Shown here: piece by piece, positions 16,830-24,429 of the stretch
Layout: the number at the start of each line of letters is the position of its first letter
How positions within the stretch are numbered: the stretch's first letter is position 1
Assembly: GCA_021768625.1 (NCBI GenBank)
Contig: JAETUM010000030.1
Location: forward strand, 1 to 37,629
Reading direction: 5' to 3'
Origin: Candidatus Stoquefichus sp.
GTDB taxonomy: Bacteria > Bacillota_I > Bacilli_A > Erysipelotrichales > Coprobacillaceae
Length of the DNA stretch: 37,629 nucleotides
Notes under the pieces: generated by a model
The model's input: the letters and a program-made list of their open reading frames with translations, nothing else
Told to the model about the DNA's origin: nothing
The model's database searches: none
Translations under genes and position numbers: made by a program

Positions 16830-16879
16830 AGTTTACATCTCCTTTTTTGTTACAACCCCTGCCATGACGCCGTAAAATT

Positions 16880-17040
16880 TCCTTTAACCAAGCCGAATTT
16901 TGCAGTTTACAGCACCTATCATAGGCACCTAAGGGCATTTTACGACACCTAAGGTGAATTTTCAAAATTTGGCTTAACGGCGGGCGTTGCACGCCGAAGT
17001 TAGGCGAGTAGAGCGCTTCTAAAGCGCCTACTCTTTCTCC
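16880..17040. other. Structured intergenic region between xis and the HTH gene
   Basis: GC-richer than its surroundings and full of inverted repeats. AAGCCGAATTTTG (16890-16902) pairs with CAAAATTTGGCTT (16963-16975). CACCTAAGGTG is self-complementary within that loop. GGCGT/ACGCC sits near 16983-16995. GAGTAG and GCGCTT pair with AAGCGC and CTACTC at 17006-17033. Origins of replication or transfer look like this, but no relaxase is present. Bases 17041-17228 show nothing else. Confidence 0.5.
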
Positions 17041-17228
17041 TGCTTGAAAATCGACCTTGAGAAAATGGCTTGAATTGTGTTAAGAAAATCATTGTCACAA
17101 ACAGCTCATATTTGCTTTTTGTTCTTAATTTGATTCGTTATTTTATCTCTTTCAAAACTTTTCAAATTTCGCCGACAGTTTTGCGACAGGCGGTTTGTTT
17201 TTTTTGTGAGCAGGCTTTTAGATTGTTA

Positions 17229-17270
17229 GTATTAAAAAATTTAAGACGGGGTTGTTCAAATTTTTAATAC
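17229..17270 (-). terminator. Terminator overlapping the end of the HTH gene
   Basis: GTATTAAAAATTT and AAATTTTTTAATAC form a long A/T stem around a CCCCG loop. The gene's last codons lie in the first arm. A related sequence remains at 2881-2935. Confidence 0.5.
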
Positions 17271-17552
17271 GGTATACAGATTTGATAACTGTCCATTACC
17301 GTCATAGCGATGAGCAATATCAATGTAACCATTTTCAGATAAATTTTTAATTGCCGTGTTAGCAGTTACTGAAGAGATACAACAATTTTCTGCAATGTTT
17401 TTTATTGAAGGGAAACATTGCTGCCTTGAGTCTGCACATCGTTTCAGATAACTGTACACAATAAAATCCCTTGGATTCATTTTTTTCTTAAAAATATCAT
17501 TTGGCAGAATGAAAAAATTACCGTTTATATTTTTATTTTGATAAATAATCAT
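17256..17552 (-). CDS. Small winged-helix HTH protein of the island
   Basis: 98 residues. The first 30 (NGNFFILPNDIFKKKMNPRDFIVYSYL) and the later HTH (FPSIKNIAENCCISSVTANTAIKNL, then a wing ENGYIDIAHRY) match the RepA_N/HTH_36 kind of DNA-binding domain found in plasmid replication initiators and island regulators. AGGAGG precedes the ATG. A near-identical N-terminus at 1-115 shows the same gene in E1. At this size it lacks a replication C-terminus, so regulation of xis-int or cargo is more likely than replication initiation. A long hairpin lies 54 bases upstream. Confidence 0.7.
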   Translation of the reverse strand: MIIYQNKNINGNFFILPNDIFKKKMNPRDFIVYSYLKRCADSRQQCFPSIKNIAENCCISSVTANTAIKNLSENGYIDIAHRYDGNGQLSNLYTVLKI

Positions 17553-17605
17553 AACCTCCTTTCTTGATTTTTATAGATTTCAAAATGCAAAATGACAAAA
17601 CAAAA

Positions 17606-17696
17606 GTCGGGCACTGAAACCTACACATACTTTTACACAGACCACTCCCTTGTGTGAGGAATGCTATGTAAATATGTACAAGTTTCAATGCCCGAC
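17606..17696 (-). ncRNA. Long terminator-tipped hairpin upstream of the HTH gene, copy 2
   Basis: Reverse-strand arms GTCGGGCATTGAAAC and GTTTCAGTGCCCGAC pair over 15 positions with one wobble or mismatch. Further inside, ACATA and TATGTGTA segments pair. TTTTGTTTTG follows. The 3' arm carries AAGGGAGTGG then GTAAAAG, shared with copy 1 (245-355). A TTGACA/TACATT promoter at 17783-17810 could make an RNA of about 175 bases ending here. Confidence 0.5.
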
Positions 17697-17782
17697 TAAT
17701 CCCTAGCGTACATTAAACTTAAAAATTAATTTTAACTTCTACCCAGTTAAATTATATAAGTATAAAATAAATATTAAATTGT

Positions 17783-17810
17783 AATGTATAATGCTGACTT
17801 CCTCTGTCAA
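17783..17810 (-). promoter_or_regulatory. Candidate promoter for the hairpin RNA or HTH gene
   Basis: Reverse strand TTGACA (17810-17805), 16 bases, TACATT (17788-17783). It points at the hairpin at 17606-17696 and the HTH gene beyond it. Confidence 0.45.
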
Positions 17811-17883
17811 CATTATTTAGTCTAGCAGAATTGAGAAAAATTATCAATACGAAAAGAATGTGGCATAATAACGATAATGATTT

Positions 17884-18131
17884 TTAGAGGTAGAATATAA
17901 TGATTTAAAAGAGATAATAGAAATATTGTTAAAAGCGGAAAAATCTTTTCTGATGGAGTACAGTTTCAATTTGAATTAGCACTTGTAATAAAAAATAAAT
18001 TTAAAGAATCCAAAATTTATCTTGAACATTTAGTCCTTGCAAGCGATTTCAAAATTGTATATTGTTCTTTTGTTTTTACTTTGTTATTATCAACATATAT
18101 TGAATATTTTGGCTTGCCATGCGTGTCATAA
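17884..18131 (+). pseudogene. Frameshifted remnant of a small gene
   Basis: Forward frame LEVEYNDLKEIIEILLKAEK continues in another frame as KIFSDGVQFQFELALVIKN, then KFKESKIYLEHLVLASDF, to TAA at 18129-18131. Restoring one A in the A-run at 17939-17943 joins them. No ATG or ribosome site precedes the first part, so the 5' end is also lost. I do not recognise the family. The FSDGVQFQFELA segment has the look of a conserved motif. Bases 18132-18353 hold only the hairpin at 18244-18272. Confidence 0.45.
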
Positions 18132-18243
18132 ATTCTTATGTATATGTATGATTTTGACGATGATTATAAAATTAGGTATACTTAATTACAACAACTTGCT
18201 GTCATAAGACATTGAATGTTTTTAAAACTGAATAATAACATTC

Positions 18244-18272
18244 AACCCCTGTATCTCATTGATATAGGGGTT
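18244..18272. terminator. Hairpin downstream of the LRR gene
   Basis: AACCCCTGTATC / GATATAGGGGTT, 12 bp with one wobble and a 5-base loop. It lies 82 bases past the LRR gene's stop codon and could end its transcript. Confidence 0.5.
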
Positions 18273-18353
18273 AAGTGTTTATGTTTATATAAATATAATT
18301 CTTAGTATACATTTAAACTTCACTAAACATTTCTATTTGTTCAGTTATTCAAT

Positions 18354-19661
18354 TTAGATATCCTTATTCTTATATTCTTTCGTATACAATTCAACTATTT
18401 GAACTCCGTACGGAATTCCCATTTCCTTGTCTATAAGTATGCCGTGCGGAATCACAAGTCTCTTCAAATTGATGCAGCCGAAAAATGCCCGATCGCCTAT
18501 TATTTTAATTGTGGAAGGCAAAAAAATCTCTTTTATTTTCTCGCATTTATTAAAAGCGCAAGTTCTTATTTCTTCCACGCCCTCTGGAATGACAATCGCC
18601 TCCAAATTGGTGCAATCGGAAAACGCCCAATCACCTATTATTTTAATTGTGGAAGGTAAAGAAATATTCTTGATTTTTTCGCATCCCCAAAATGAACATT
18701 TTCCAATTCTTTCTACGCCCTCTGGAATGACAATCGTTTCTAAATTAGTGCAGTAGGGAAAAGCCTTGTCGCCTATTTTTTTAATTGTGGAAGGTAAAGA
18801 AATCTCTTTTATTTTCTCGCATTTATCAAAAACACAAGCTCCTATTTCTTCCACGCCTTCCGGAATGACAATCGTCTCTAAATTGGTGCAATCGGAAAAA
18901 GTCCAATCATCTATTTTTTTGATTGTGGAAGGCAAAAATATCTTCTTTATTTTCTTGCATTCATCAAAAACGCAAGCTCCTATTTTTTTCACGCCGTTTG
19001 GAATCACTATTCTCTTCAAATTGATACAGCCGTAAAATGCCCAATCGTCTATTATTTTGATTGTTGAAGGTAAAGAAATATTCTTGATTTTTTCACATCC
19101 CCAGAATGAACATTTCCCAATTTCTTCTACACCCTCCGGAATGACAATCGTTTCTAAATTGGTGCAGTAGGAAAAAGCATTGTCGCCTATTTTTTTGACA
19201 GAGGAAGGCAAATGAAGTTCCTTTATTTTCTCGCATCCGCTAAAAGAAAAGTTGCTTAATTCCTCCACACCTTCCGAGATTACAACTGTTTCTAAATTGA
19301 TACAGCCGGAAAAGGTCCCATCATCAATTTTCTTTATTGTGGAAGGCAAAGAAATCTCCTTTATTTTATTACACATACTAAACGAGTATTCTCCAATTTT
19401 CTCTACTCCCTCCGGTATGATGATTTTCTCCAAATTGTCACATCCGAAAAAAGCACCTCTGCTTATTCTTTTTATTGTAGAAGACAGGGAGAGCATCTTT
19501 ATTTTCTTACATCTCATAAAAGAGTACATCTCAATTTCTTCTACGCCATCTGGTATGATAATACTACCATTCGCCTCTGCGACGCTGACAAGCGTTTCGG
19601 CAATTTTACTATCAAGTAAGCGATAACTATTGCTTAAAATATCCGCTTCCAATATAGTCAC
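18354..19661 (-). CDS. BspA-type leucine-rich repeat protein (LRR_5), no signal peptide
   Basis: 435 residues built almost wholly of 23-residue repeats alternating two types: (N)LETIVIPEGVEEIG...F..C and EKIKEISLPSTIKKIGD.AF. This gives about eight 46-residue double units between residues 25 and 415. This is the LRR_5 (BspA) solenoid, usually for protein or surface binding. No signal peptide, membrane segment or wall anchor is seen, so it should stay in the cytoplasm, unlike most BspA proteins. The first in-frame start is GTG at 19661, directly on the ribosome site; TTG at 19652 behind AAGGAG is the better choice. Repeats are very similar at DNA level, which favours unit gain and loss. Confidence 0.85.
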   Translation of the reverse strand: MTILEADILSNSYRLLDSKIAETLVSVAEANGSIIIPDGVEEIEMYSFMRCKKIKMLSLSSTIKRISRGAFFGCDNLEKIIIPEGVEKIGEYSFSMCNKIKEISLPSTIKKIDDGTFSGCINLETVVISEGVEELSNFSFSGCEKIKELHLPSSVKKIGDNAFSYCTNLETIVIPEGVEEIGKCSFWGCEKIKNISLPSTIKIIDDWAFYGCINLKRIVIPNGVKKIGACVFDECKKIKKIFLPSTIKKIDDWTFSDCTNLETIVIPEGVEEIGACVFDKCEKIKEISLPSTIKKIGDKAFPYCTNLETIVIPEGVERIGKCSFWGCEKIKNISLPSTIKIIGDWAFSDCTNLEAIVIPEGVEEIRTCAFNKCEKIKEIFLPSTIKIIGDRAFFGCINLKRLVIPHGILIDKEMGIPYGVQIVELYTKEYKNKDI

Positions 19662-19720
19662 ACTCCTTCGTTAATTGTCTATTTATTTTTTAATTGTCAT
19701 TATAATTTCTGGCGTACTTA

Positions 19721-19850
19721 ACAGTCAAAGCCTATTTTTTGCTTTTGCGGTGCATGAGGTTCGGGAACAATAATATCTGCCGCTTTAATATTTTAATTGA
19801 ATATTTTGTTTATAACAGGCGATATGTTTTTATAAATTTCTTCTATAGAA
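19721..19850 (-). pseudogene. Gene remnant after the agmatine deiminase-like gene
   Basis: The reverse strand reads NSIEEIYKNISPVINKIFN, a TAA, then in the same frame NIKAADIIVPEPHAPQKQK and GFDC before another stop. It has no start or ribosome site. It looks like the tail of a lost gene, though a chance frame cannot be excluded. Confidence 0.3.
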
Positions 19851-20651
19851 TTATATTTCCCAGCTGATGCAGTTTAGCACTCCGCCGTGCTCGGCTATTT
19901 CATTTATGTTGATAGGTACGATTGCTTTATTAAAAATATTTTGTGCCGTTTCAATGGCTTTGCTATCCATATCAACGCCAAAGGCCGGCAGAAAAACTGT
20001 TTGATCGGTTTCTAAAAAGTTGAGATAACAGCCTACGGCACTATTACCCTTTGAATTAAAATACGGAAAATCAATAACCTCAATTCCGTGATTTCGCAGA
20101 GTTGTTTTGATATGTGCTTCAAGCCCAAATAGTGAATGGGAAGTATTGCCAACGGCGGTATTTTCATCAACAAATCGTATCATACCATCGGCATGACCGG
20201 TCATATCAGAACGAAGTGAAGGAATGATAATCACCCGTGCTTCCAAAAGTTGTTCTAATTCCTGCACCAGTTCAGCAGATGAGTAATTAAAATTTTCTAT
20301 AAAAATTCTGTCACTGATTATAGCCGTTTCACGTGAGGAAGAAAAGACGATATTTCCTCCGTCAAGATTGATGTCGGAATAAACAAGATTTTCAAGTGAA
20401 AGCAACGGAGTAATTTCTTTACGGAAATCGGTATGCAGTTCAGGATAATCTTTAAGATAACTCGGCTCATATCGAAATGATATATATTTACCGGATTTTG
20501 TTTTCACCGGCATAAAATCCCGCAGCCAGATGTCACGGGTGTTGTCAAGCAATTGATATGGCACTCCGTGAGCAGTGAGACCAGTGAACAATCGCTCTGC
20601 TGAGGGTATGTATTTTTTGTTTATATTTAGTAATGATGAAAAGTAAAGCAT
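19851..20651 (-). CDS. Agmatine deiminase/peptidylarginine deiminase-family protein
   Basis: 266 residues of the guanidine-group-modifying fold. Family motifs occur in order: DIWLRDFMP (residues about 41-49), NLDGGNI (about 95), DMTGHADGMIRF (about 149, catalytic His and Asp) and EHGGVLNCISW at the C-terminus with the nucleophilic cysteine. Full agmatine deiminases have about 340-370 residues, so this is a short version lacking some N-terminal sequence, but all catalytic motifs are present. Substrate is uncertain: agmatine or a peptidyl-arginine. It starts 27 bases after the glycosylase gene and is probably in the same transcript. The ribosome site is weak. Confidence 0.8.
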   Translation of the reverse strand: MLYFSSLLNINKKYIPSAERLFTGLTAHGVPYQLLDNTRDIWLRDFMPVKTKSGKYISFRYEPSYLKDYPELHTDFRKEITPLLSLENLVYSDINLDGGNIVFSSSRETAIISDRIFIENFNYSSAELVQELEQLLEARVIIIPSLRSDMTGHADGMIRFVDENTAVGNTSHSLFGLEAHIKTTLRNHGIEVIDFPYFNSKGNSAVGCYLNFLETDQTVFLPAFGVDMDSKAIETAQNIFNKAIVPININEIAEHGGVLNCISWEI

Positions 20652-20677
20652 TATTTATTCTTTAAATTTTTATGAAG

Positions 20678-21196
20678 TTAATCAAAAAACGGAAAATGAA
20701 TGGCGGTTGCCTGATAATTTTTTTCTTTTAAGTTTTCTGTATTTTTATCCTTTTTTACAATCCCGACCCTTTTTTTCGGAGTATTTTTTTCAACGGTAAA
20801 TCCAAAATCATCCAGCCATAATTTATTTTGGTCGATAACATCCTTTTTTGTTATTTCGTTTTTTATTTCCTTTATTTTTAGAACTTCAACAATGTTGCAA
20901 GGTCCTTTTATACAATCCACTGCTCTGATTAATACATTGTCACATCCATTATCCGTACGACAGTTAATCATAAGCATACCATTATAAGGGCACCATTCTC
21001 CTGTACCATAAAACATATTATTTTTATAGGTAACAGCTTCAGAATCATCATATGCTTCAGTTTCAGTAATACACCAATGCAAAACAGTACCATCATCAAA
21101 TTTACGACAAATAAACATACCAAGTAAATCTGATGCAACCTCATCTGCACTTCTTTTAAAGAAATCCGGTTTTCTAATAATTTTAATTTCTGCCAT
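20678..21196 (-). CDS. DNA-3-methyladenine glycosylase (AAG/MPG family)
   Basis: 172 residues. The N-terminus FFKRSADEVASDLLG, the catalytic ITETEAYDDSEA (Glu near residue 46) and YGTGEWCPYNGMLMI correspond to the family's active-site segments. The later GPCNIVEVLKI replaces the usual GPGKLCKALGI, so this is a divergent, slightly short member. These enzymes excise alkylated purines in base excision repair. AAGGAGA lies before the ATG and a promoter at 21250-21278. Presence on an island together with a deiminase is unusual. Activity is likely but not certain given the divergence. Confidence 0.8.
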   Translation of the reverse strand: MAEIKIIRKPDFFKRSADEVASDLLGMFICRKFDDGTVLHWCITETEAYDDSEAVTYKNNMFYGTGEWCPYNGMLMINCRTDNGCDNVLIRAVDCIKGPCNIVEVLKIKEIKNEITKKDVIDQNKLWLDDFGFTVEKNTPKKRVGIVKKDKNTENLKEKNYQATAIHFPFFD

Positions 21197-21249
21197 TTTT
21201 TTAGTTCTCCTTATATTTTATTAAGCATAATTTCTTATACTTTAAAATC

Positions 21250-21278
21250 ATTATAACACAGCTTTTATTAAAACCTTA
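21250..21278 (-). promoter_or_regulatory. Promoter of the glycosylase gene, sharing a motif with 22380-22408
   Basis: Extended -10 TGTTATAAT on the reverse strand (TATAAT at 21255-21250), preceded by AAGGTTTTAATAAAAGC. The SEL1 gene has AGGGTTTTAATAAAAGG at the same distance from TGCTATAAT. No good -35 box is seen in either, so the shared segment may bind an activator. Confidence 0.55.
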
Positions 21279-21297
21279 ATTAATAATATTATTTAGT

Positions 21298-21462
21298 TTA
21301 ATCCCAAATTCTCAGTATAACAACTGGACCGCCGTCGTTTATTTTCTGACTGCCGACAGTTATAGAATACTCTTCATAAGGTTCAACCGTAATTTTTTCA
21401 ACAGCCTCTCTGCTTGCTAATTCTTCTACAAGTTTCTTCGTTGATACATTTTTCAAATCCAT
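21298..21462 (-). CDS. Small protein resembling the BC1881 family
   Basis: 54 residues. It starts MDLKNVSTKKLVEELASREA and continues with VEKITVEPYEEYSI, then a GGPVVILRIWD tail. This order is like the BC1881 family of small proteins found in Gram-positive phages and islands. AAAGGAG is at correct spacing before the ATG. The gene follows the SEL1-repeat gene by 57 bases and probably shares its transcript. Function unknown. The family call is from memory of its consensus. Confidence 0.65.
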   Translation of the reverse strand: MDLKNVSTKKLVEELASREAVEKITVEPYEEYSITVGSQKINDGGPVVILRIWD

Positions 21463-21519
21463 AGTAAAATCTCCTTTAATTAATTGTTTTATTTTGCTTT
21501 AAGACTTGCACGGTAGGAT

Positions 21520-22341
21520 TCACCTTTTCTCCCAGCCAAGTCTTTTATTACGCCATTTTATTTTTCGTTCGGCATATGTTCTGTACCATTTTGCCGATTC
21601 CTTGTATTGTTTTTGTGATTCGTAATACTTTCCTAGCAGATAGCATGAATATTCAGCACCTTGACTTGAAGCCTTTTCCAGCCAGTAAAGTGCCGATTTA
21701 TAATCCTGTTTCACACCCTTGCCATAATAATACATATTTCCTAAATTTTCCATAGCTTCTGTGTTTCCGTTTTTGGCTGCTGTTTCTGTCCAATAAGCAC
21801 ACTTTTTTATATCTTCTTCTATATAGCCTCCTCCGAGGTTGTATAGATTCATTAAGTATATTTGTGCTTCCACATCTCCGCTGTAGGCGGATTCTGTTAT
21901 GCAATTAATCAGTTCTGGTGTTATTTTTCCAAAAAGAATTTCATCCAGTGTTTCATCAATATTTTGACTTTCAATAGCTTTTTCAAGTGCTTTGTTCGCC
22001 GTATCTCCCACAGGGTCCGGATTGTTTATCAAATCGTTGACAACATTATTGGCTGCCGTTTCATACCAACGAATTGCTCGAGGATAACTTTTTTGAATGC
22101 CATATCCGTTTTCATAGCATTTAGCCAGCATAAATTGCGCATCTGTTTGAATTTTGGTATAGTCTTGGTTTGCCAACTTTTTAAATAGAGAAAATACTTT
22201 TTTAGCATGCTTTTTTTGCTTGATTTTCACGAAACAACAAGCAAGATTAAATTGTGCATTTACATTATTCAAATCAGTAGCATGGTGCCACATATCAAAA
22301 AGATGTTGCAATTCAGGCGAATAGGTTATGATTTCTTTCAA
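21520..22341 (-). CDS. SEL1-like repeat protein
   Basis: About 273 residues of helical SEL1/TPR-like repeats: NVNAQFNLACCFVKI, DAQFMLAKCYENGYGIQKS, DVEAQIYLMNLYNLGGGY, NTEAMENLGNMYYYGKGVKQDY and GAEYSCYLLGKYYE. Such repeats mediate protein binding. There is no signal peptide. A longer frame begins at TTG 22374, but that codon falls at the predicted transcription start (TATAAT at 22385-22380). I therefore prefer TTG at 22341, which has GAGAGG nine bases before it. Partner unknown; the glycosylase operon next to it has a near-identical promoter. Confidence 0.8.
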   Translation of the reverse strand: MKEIITYSPELQHLFDMWHHATDLNNVNAQFNLACCFVKIKQKKHAKKVFSLFKKLANQDYTKIQTDAQFMLAKCYENGYGIQKSYPRAIRWYETAANNVVNDLINNPDPVGDTANKALEKAIESQNIDETLDEILFGKITPELINCITESAYSGDVEAQIYLMNLYNLGGGYIEEDIKKCAYWTETAAKNGNTEAMENLGNMYYYGKGVKQDYKSALYWLEKASSQGAEYSCYLLGKYYESQKQYKESAKWYRTYAERKIKWRNKRLGWEKR

Positions 22342-22379
22342 ATTTCTATCCCTCTCATAATTTTGTTGTTTCAAAGAGT

Positions 22380-22408
22380 ATTATAGCATACCTTTTATTA
22401 AAACCCTA
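22380..22408 (-). promoter_or_regulatory. Promoter of the SEL1 gene
   Basis: Extended -10 TGCTATAAT (TATAAT at 22385-22380) with AGGGTTTTAATAAAAGG upstream, matching the glycosylase promoter at 21250-21278 in about 24 of 29 positions. Confidence 0.6.
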
Positions 22409-22448
22409 AATATTAATTTTAATTATTATTGTTGCTTACAGCAAATTT

Positions 22449-23385
22449 TTACGGGTTGACAAATTCTGATGCATGTTTCATAAAAAGATCATGCATTAAG
22501 CGCATGCTTTTCAGTTTTGTCCATGAATCGACAACTTTAGAGTTATTATCAAAATCATAGATTTTTGCTTGTGGCAAAGACAAAAAGATTGGTGAATGTG
22601 TTGCAATAATAAATTGAGAGTTGTAATATCTGGCTGATGATTCGATGAATTTTGCAAGTGTTATCTGATTTTCGAGTGAAAGACTGTTTTTAGGTTCATC
22701 AAGCAGATAAAGTCTTTCGTTTTCCATTCGTTCAACAAAATACAACATCGCTGTTTCTCCGTTAGAATTTTCTCGTTCCTCTTGTTCCAAATGCTTTTTC
22801 AAAAATGCCGACTTGCTTTTCAGTGCCTCGTTTCGTGTGTGCCATCTATCATAATCTTCCAAAGAATGCAGATTTTTATCACCGTTTATTATATTCCGGT
22901 ATTCTTCGTTTACATCCAGCGTTTTACGAAATAACAGCTTATTAAATTTTCTCTTATTCATGGAAAAATTAAAAATATCATCACTGGTAATAATTCTGCT
23001 GTTATGATTAAAAAATAGTGAGTATCCACGAAAGTCCTATTCGTTATATTCACACATGTCTAAATAGTCGTTGAGAAAGCGACCTGAATTAAAAAGCGTG
23101 TCACGTTTCAGATGGAGTTTTTCGGCAATTATATTCAGTGCGGTGGTTTTACCACAGCCATTTCCACCATAAAAAAATAGTGATGCTTTCAAATTTTACA
23201 TTTAAAAGTCCGATATTTGAGAGGACATCAAACGGATAAAAAGAGTCTGTATGTAAAGCTGTCTCCCAATTAGTTCCATTTGGTGGATATAAAAATAAAC
23301 GTTCTTCTTCCTTAGACGGAAATTTAAACCATTTCAAATAAAAGCATTTGTTCTCATTCCCTTTTTTTAATTTGGATTTAACAGC
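22449..23385 (-). pseudogene. AAA-family ATPase broken by a frameshift and an amber stop
   Basis: Three frame segments rebuild one ATPase of about 310 residues. The first (start unclear, near 23385) reads CFYLKWFKFPSKEEERLF to LNVKFESITIF. Then a T-run of seven (23171-23177 on the given strand as A7) shifts the frame; with six it would read on into YGGNGCGKTTALN, the Walker A. The frame meets TAG at 23037-23039 and continues in frame through SRIITSDDIFNFS to Walker B ERLYLLDEPKNSLS and IIATHSP. These motifs identify a standalone ABC-type AAA ATPase as seen in mobile elements. Two lesions make it inactive as written. A GTGCTATAAT box near 23390 may be its promoter. Confidence 0.7.
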
Positions 23386-23455
23386 ATTATTATAGCACGT
23401 TTTTTTCTTTGACCGAGTAATAATGACTATAGATACATGAGAATAAATACATTTT

Positions 23456-23881
23456 TTAATGCTTTTCTTGTTTCTGAACAATTACTGCAATATATAAATC
23501 ATCAACGATATTATTTGTTAATAGCATTGGTTTTCCGTTTTCTAAATCGCTCCACTTTAGTTCATCTAATAAATCTTTTGTATTCATAAATTCCTGAATG
23601 TATCCGTTACGGCGCCTTTCGTATTCATCTAAATTTTTATTCATCCAGCGATGAATCAGTGAAGTATCCCAATCCAAGTATTTTCCAATAGTTTTGCACT
23701 GATTGATGCCAAGTGCATGAAAAATTGTACATAACGCTTTTGCAATAGTAGCAGTTCTATTTTCTCTTTGATCACCATAAACAAAATGATAACCACATTG
23801 CTTGCACAAATATCTTTGTTTTCCTCGGATAATACCGCTTTTTACCGTTTTATCCGAACCGCATCGTTTACATTCAATCAT
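23456..23881 (-). CDS. Zinc-ribbon HTH protein, IS1 InsA-like
   Basis: 141 residues. CKRCGSDKTVKSG with RYLCKQCGYHFV is a CxxC...CxxC zinc ribbon as in IS1 InsA and related transposase N-termini. A helix-turn-helix follows (AKALCTIFHALGINQCKTIGKYLDWDTSLIHRWMN). There is no DDE catalytic domain after it, so this is an orphan OrfA-like protein or a regulator derived from one. GGAGATG precedes the ATG. It ends about 70 bases before the broken ATPase and could be transcribed with it. The next 110 bases to the right lead to the island boundary. Confidence 0.65.
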   Translation of the reverse strand: MIECKRCGSDKTVKSGIIRGKQRYLCKQCGYHFVYGDQRENRTATIAKALCTIFHALGINQCKTIGKYLDWDTSLIHRWMNKNLDEYERRRNGYIQEFMNTKDLLDELKWSDLENGKPMLLTNNIVDDLYIAVIVQKQEKH

Positions 23882-23991
23882 ATAAGCATCTCCGTAAATG
23901 GCATTTTTCTTTATTGTATATCGTATCTATCTATAAGTCAACATTTTGATGAAATGCAGTGCTATTTATAGAAAATTACATAAATATCATT

Positions 23992-24060
23992 GCAGACATT
24001 TGGCAGACACTAACGGCTGAAATATGGCTTAATTACGGCAGATATTTTAGTCGACTCTAC
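23992..24060 (+). repeat. Right-end arm region of E2
   Basis: GCAGACATTTGGCAGACACTAA then AAATATGGCTTAATTACGGC. Almost the same block stands before att copy C (31919-31975) at the right end of E3. It contains the GCAGACACTAA word of the E2 left arm and is a likely integrase/excisionase binding region. Confidence 0.6.
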
Positions 24061-24062
24061 CG

Positions 24063-24106
24063 CTCTGACTCCGTCATTTAAGGTTCGAATCCTTATACCT
24101 CTGCCA
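24063..24106 (+). other. Attachment site copy B: 3' half of tRNA-Gln(CUG)
   Basis: Identical over 44 bases to copy A (14992-15035), from anticodon loop CTCTGAC to CCA, and for 10 bases beyond. The preceding CTCTACCG cannot rebuild the 5' half of the tRNA. It marks the E2/E3 junction. Confidence 0.85.
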
Positions 24107-24110
24107 AAGT

Positions 24111-24135
24111 TGGACAGTTCATCTTGAACTGTCCA
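24111..24135 (+). terminator. tRNA-type terminator next to att copy B
   Basis: TGGACAGTTC / GAACTGTCCA with a short loop, then TTTTCTTTTG. Relative to copy A, one A-T pair has become G-C on both arms. Bases 24136-24429 hold no gene. Confidence 0.8.
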
Positions 24136-24429
24136 TTTTCTTTTGCCTTTTGGCACTTTTTTACCTTTTAGTTTTTGTATTTATTTGCTATTTCATATTG
24201 CAGACCATTATGAGACTTTGTGAAATTCGTTTGCGACTGCTCGCAGTGCGAGATGAAGGGGGCAATAAGAATCGGCAGCGGTCGATTTCAAAATAATACA
24301 TATTACGTTTTATTCCTAAGTTCAGACCAATATTAAATTAAAATTCTGTTATGATATAATACAGATAAGAACTGTTATACTCAAAACAGAACGCACTGCT
24401 TAAGTTGAAAAAATGAATCTATTTTTGTG

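Noticed and set aside
17256-17552. A plasmid replication initiator
   Set aside because: The HTH resembles the N-terminus of RepA_N proteins, but at 98 residues the protein lacks the rest, so replication is not supported.
18399-19626. Several forward-strand ORFs of 86-124 codons inside the LRR gene
   Set aside because: They are periodic mirror frames of the 23-residue repeats, have no ribosome sites, and contain no recognisable domain.
23456-23881. A functional IS1 transposase
   Set aside because: Only the zinc ribbon and HTH of InsA type are present; there is no InsB-like catalytic part on either strand nearby.
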